Shown here piece after piece: positions 6,682 through 9,802 of a DNA stretch of 9,802 nt. The notes under the pieces are model-generated. The model was given only the letters and a program-made list of their open reading frames with translations, had not been told where the DNA came from and did no database searches. Source of the stretch: Alphaproteobacteria bacterium (GTDB taxonomy: Bacteria; Pseudomonadota; Alphaproteobacteria; ATCC43930; CGMCC-115725); the NCBI GenBank assembly GCA_030039775.1, contig JASHUX010000242.1, positions 1 to 9,802 of the forward strand. The letters are read 5' to 3'. The position numbers and the translations under genes were made by a program. Position 1 is the stretch's first letter; each line of letters begins with the position of its first letter.

Positions 6682-9600
6682 ATGGGACAGGTTCGGGCAT
6701 TGCCGGCGAAAGCCGCGACGGCGCGCGCAAGCGCGACGGTGCCGCCTGACGTCCAGTCGACCCTGTTCGATTGCAAGGGCGCGATCCTGTTCCAGAACGA
6801 GCCGGCGCGGCGGAATTTCGCCGCGCCCCGCGACGCGAAGCGCGCAACATGCGCGTTTGTCCGCCATTTCGCCGATCGGACCGAAGGCCATCACCTGCTC
6901 GCGCGCGCCGCCGCCGGTCAGTCCAGCCGCGGCGAGAAACTCGTCCATACCAGTGCCGGTATCGCCCGCCGCATGGTCGATATTTCGTGTCTTGCCGGAC
7001 CCGGCGACGAAACCGCCATCATGCTCAACGAACGTCCGGTCGACGCAGGATCGGCGGGTGACCGCGATAACGAAGCGGTCCGCATGTTTGCCCAGGCTGG
7101 CGCCGATTGGTTCTGGGAAACCGACGCGGAATTGCGGTTCACGTTGATGTCGGACCGCCCCGATCTGGCGGCGACGTCGTTTTCGGGCGATCTCATCGGC
7201 CGCGTCATGGTTGAACCGTTGCCCGGCATCGACGGCCTCGACTATGCCGGCCTCCGCAAAGCGATCGAGCATCGCGACGTCTTCCGCGACTTGCGCTTCA
7301 TCCGGCGCGACCGCGAAGGTCGCCGCCGTCACTTTTCGGTCAGCGGCACGCCCTTTTTTGCGTCCGACGGCAGATTCCTCGGCTACCGCGGCACTGGTCG
7401 CGATCGCACCCGCTCCGTCGAGGCCGAGGAACAGGCCGCGACGGCGCGAGCACGGTTGATCGCCGCGATCGAGAGTATCCCGGAAGCTTTCGTCCTGTTC
7501 GATCGCGATCAGCGGCTGGTTATGTGCAACAGCCGCTTCCGCGAGGAAAATGGGACGTTCGCCGACCGTCTGCGTCCCGGCGTGACGGCCGCCGACATCG
7601 CCGGCGTCGCGCGTCGTGCCGGCCGGATGGTTCCCGCCATCGACTACGTTGCCGCGGGCGTTCATTCAGGTCCCGGCCATGCCTCCGTCGAGCGGCAGGC
7701 CGGCGATCGCTGGTTTCAATTGGGCGCGCGTCGCTTGCCTGAAGGCGGCATCGCGGTCGTGCAGACCGACGTTACCGCGCTGAAGCAGCGCGAGGCGGAA
7801 CTGGCCGAGAAGTCGGCACTGCTTCAGGCCACACTCGACAGCATGCACCAAGGCATCTTGGTCAACGATGCCGAGGGCAGGGTGGTGATGTGGAATCACC
7901 GCTTCCTTGAGATGAACGGGTTGCGGTCCGACATGATCCGCGTGGGTATGCCCGGGCAGGAACTGGTCCGTGGCGCGGCCAAGCTCGGCGAATACGGCGA
8001 CGGCGACATCGAGGGTGTCGTCACTCAACGCATCGAGCAATTGGGCAAGCGCGGCGCGGCAGCCATGCGCGTGCGTCCCGACGGCAGTGTCATCGAGAAT
8101 CATGCCAATCGGATGCCGGGCGGCATGGTCATTCGCACCTTTACCGATGTCACCTTGATCAGGCAGCAGGAACGCCAGACCGAGAACCAGCGCCGGCTGC
8201 TAAGCGCGACGCTGAGCAACATGGATCAAGGCATACTGGTGCTCGACGCCGACATGCGGATCAAACTGTGGAACCGGCGCCTGTTCGAACTGATGCAGAT
8301 ACCGGAGAGCGTGTGCCATATCGGTATGACGTTGGCCGAGCTGATTTCGGCGATGCGCAAAGCGCAAGGCTTCGTTCCGGGCAGTGTCGGCGGCGCGGCG
8401 ACGGCGCGGCTCAAGGACTCCGACCATCCCGCGGTCGTCACGCTGGCGCCTGAAAATTTCGGCGGCCGCACCATCGAACGCCGGCGGCGGCCGTTGCCCG
8501 ACGGCGGCATGGTCTTGACCTATACCGATATCACCGAGGCGAAGCGGCATGAGCGCGAGATCGCGGAAAAATCCGCGCTGCTCGCCGCCACGCTCGAGAG
8601 CATGGATCAGGGCATCATGGTGCTCGACGCCGACCGCAATATCCGCATGTGGAACAGCCGGGTGATCGATCAGCACGGGCTGCCGTACGATTTCATGAAG
8701 GTCGGCATGCCTGCGAGCGAGATCATTCAGCAGCTCGCGCGACAAGGCGAATACGGCGACGGCGATCCGGAAAAGACCGCCCGCGACCGCGCCGGCGCCC
8801 TGGCGCGCGATCCCAACCTCGTGTTCCAACGCCGCCACTCGAACGGACTGATGATCGAGCGGCGGCGCCGGCCGATGCCCGGCGGCGGTACCGTGCTGAC
8901 CTTCACCGACATTACCGCGCTGACGGAGCGCGAACGCGCGCTGGAGGAAAAGAGCACGCTGCTCACCGCGGCGCTCGACAATATGGACCAGGGCATCATC
9001 GTGCTCGACGCGAACTTCAACGTTCGCGGATGGAACAATCATACGGTCGAGCTCCTCGGTCTGCCGGCCGACTTTGTCCATGCGGGCATGCCGGTGGCGG
9101 ACATGGTCCGGTTTATCAGCGCGCGCCTCGGCCGTCACTTGTCCGGCGACTTGGACCGGCATGTTGCCGAGCGGGTGGCTGAAATCTGCGCCGGTGGGGC
9201 GAGGATCATGCCCGGTCTGTCGCCCAACGGAGCGGTCATCGAACGGCGCAGCCGGCCGATGCCCGACGGCGGCGTGGTCATCACCTACAACGACATCACC
9301 GCGCTCAACCAGCGCGAGCGCGCGCTTGAGGAAAAGAGCGCGCATCTCTCGGCCGTGCTGGGCAGCATGGACCAGGGCATGCTGGTGCTCGACAAGGATG
9401 CCAAGATCCAAACCTGGAACGCGCGCGTCGAGGAACTGCTGAATCTGCCGTCCGGCTGGCTACAGCCCGACATGCCGGCAACGGAATTGACGCGCTGGCT
9501 CAGTATTCGTCTCGGCCAATCACCCGCCGAAATCGAGCAATCGATCACACAACGCCTCCACGAAATGCTGTCGGGCGAGCCCCGCCTGCTGGGCGGTCCG

Positions 9601-9802
9601 ACACTCGACAACCGGGTGGTGGAGCGGCGCAGCCGGCCGATGCCTGACGGCGGCCTGGTCGTCACCTACAGCGACGTCACCGAACGCAAGCGCCGCGAGG
9701 ATCTGCTCGCCGAAAATTCGGCGCTGCTGAGCGCCACCCTGGACAATATGGATCAGGGATTGGTGGTCATCGACGCGGATAATCGGACCAAGCTGTGGAA
9801 CA
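6682..9802 (+). CDS. Large multi-PAS sensor protein, N-terminal part (3' end outside window)
   Basis: The frame stays open from ATG 6682 to the window edge: 1040 codons with no stop. GAGGAG at 6670-6675 and an in-frame TAA at 6613 support this start. I see no signal peptide or membrane helix, so the seen part is probably cytoplasmic. Layout: a divergent PAS-like segment (about 25-115, LFDCKGAILFQNEPARRNF); a classical PAS (about 141-245, ADWFWETD to GYRGTGRDRT); then seven tandem PAS_7-like modules starting near residues 259, 380, 506, 633, 760, 889 and 1015, the last truncated. A typical module runs from LLxATLxxMDQGIxVLDAD and WNxR through GMPxxEL to ERRRRPMPDGG and TYTDIT. Heptad-like linkers (REAELAEKSALL, RERALEEKSTLL) join modules, as in signalling helices. 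No LOV-type cysteine motif is evident. Relatives end in histidine kinase, GGDEF/EAL or similar outputs; which applies here cannot be seen. Confidence 0.92.
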   Translation, partial: MGQVRALPAKAATARASATVPPDVQSTLFDCKGAILFQNEPARRNFAAPRDAKRATCAFVRHFADRTEGHHLLARAAAGQSSRGEKLVHTSAGIARRMVDISCLAGPGDETAIMLNERPVDAGSAGDRDNEAVRMFAQAGADWFWETDAELRFTLMSDRPDLAATSFSGDLIGRVMVEPLPGIDGLDYAGLRKAIEHRDVFRDLRFIRRDREGRRRHFSVSGTPFFASDGRFLGYRGTGRDRTRSVEAEEQAATARARLIAAIESIPEAFVLFDRDQRLVMCNSRFREENGTFADRLRPGVTAADIAGVARRAGRMVPAIDYVAAGVHSGPGHASVERQAGDRWFQLGARRLPEGGIAVVQTDVTALKQREAELAEKSALLQATLDSMHQGILVNDAEGRVVMWNHRFLEMNGLRSDMIRVGMPGQELVRGAAKLGEYGDGDIEGVVTQRIEQLGKRGAAAMRVRPDGSVIENHANRMPGGMVIRTFTDVTLIRQQERQTENQRRLLSATLSNMDQGILVLDADMRIKLWNRRLFELMQIPESVCHIGMTLAELISAMRKAQGFVPGSVGGAATARLKDSDHPAVVTLAPENFGGRTIERRRRPLPDGGMVLTYTDITEAKRHEREIAEKSALLAATLESMDQGIMVLDADRNIRMWNSRVIDQHGLPYDFMKVGMPASEIIQQLARQGEYGDGDPEKTARDRAGALARDPNLVFQRRHSNGLMIERRRRPMPGGGTVLTFTDITALTERERALEEKSTLLTAALDNMDQGIIVLDANFNVRGWNNHTVELLGLPADFVHAGMPVADMVRFISARLGRHLSGDLDRHVAERVAEICAGGARIMPGLSPNGAVIERRSRPMPDGGVVITYNDITALNQRERALEEKSAHLSAVLGSMDQGMLVLDKDAKIQTWNARVEELLNLPSGWLQPDMPATELTRWLSIRLGQSPAEIEQSITQRLHEMLSGEPRLLGGPTLDNRVVERRSRPMPDGGLVVTYSDVTERKRREDLLAENSALLSATLDNMDQGLVVIDADNRTKLWN
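7477..9802 (+). repeat. Tandem PAS-module coding repeat, about 381-bp unit
   Basis: Taking the codon for M in MDQG (or its equivalent) as the phase mark, units sit at 7477, 7843, 8221, 8602, 8983, 9367 and 9748. The spacings are 366, 378, 381, 381, 384 and 381 bases, all multiples of three. The first unit is the most divergent (SIPEAFVLFD). Blocks conserved at DNA level recur, for example GAATACGGCGACGGCGA in the second and fourth units and GAGGAAAAGAGC before the fifth and sixth. This points to growth by in-frame duplication followed by divergence. Confidence 0.85.

Noticed and set aside
6619..7665. A 348-codon open frame on the minus strand over the start of the PAS gene
   Set aside because: No recognisable motifs, and fully antisense to a strand with a good RBS and PAS domains. 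Long antisense frames are common in DNA this GC-rich.
8200..9411. A 403-codon open frame on the minus strand
   Set aside because: It lies wholly antisense to the PAS array. The + frame has clear domain signatures throughout, while the minus frame is a compositional shadow repeated by the 381-base period and rich in His/Arg/Gln.

Overview
The window looks like chromosome from a GC-rich alphaproteobacterium, probably near Rhodospirillales/Rhizobiales. This rests on GC-rich third positions, GTG and TTG starts, the hisB-hisH-hisA-hisF-hisE gene order and PAS_7-type sensor modules. The taxonomic guess is inference; there is no rRNA or other marker here. Every gene reads on the + strand and the longest non-coding gap is 125 bases. 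I saw no tRNA, rRNA, CRISPR array, transposase or attachment site.

Region 1 (about 1-1060) is the 3' end of a sensor histidine kinase gene. It overlaps, through ATGA, a gene for a stand-alone Rcp1-type response regulator. A stem-loop followed by seven T residues separates this pair from the next operon.

Region 2 (about 1078-6556) is a histidine-biosynthesis operon: hisB, hisH, hisA, a sugar-nucleotide-type NAD-dependent epimerase/dehydratase gene, hisF, a FemAB/GNAT-like acyltransferase gene, hisE and hinT. The first four genes overlap by 1-4 bases, so translation is probably coupled. HisE acts early in the pathway (phosphoribosyl-ATP to phosphoribosyl-AMP). HisA isomerises ProFAR to PRFAR. 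HisH with HisF converts PRFAR and glutamine to IGP and AICAR, and HisB dehydrates IGP. hisG, hisI, hisC, hisD and the phosphatase gene are absent and must lie elsewhere. The epimerase and acyltransferase are not histidine enzymes. Both resemble envelope or polysaccharide enzymes and sit inside the his gene order, which is the main oddity of this region.

Region 3 (6557-9802) is a 125-base spacer followed by the 5' part of a very large sensory gene that runs off the window. At least 1040 codons are open without a stop. They encode two N-terminal PAS-like segments and then at least seven tandem PAS modules, the last truncated, with a period settling at about 127 residues. The output domain (kinase, GGDEF/EAL or other) lies beyond the window. 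Just before its start codon, a long inverted repeat can pair with the whole Shine-Dalgarno sequence, suggesting RNA-level control of translation or a dispersed palindromic repeat placed there.

The strongest candidates for something new are the extended PAS array with its RBS-masking leader hairpin, and the two non-histidine genes inside the his operon. None can be proven novel from sequence alone.
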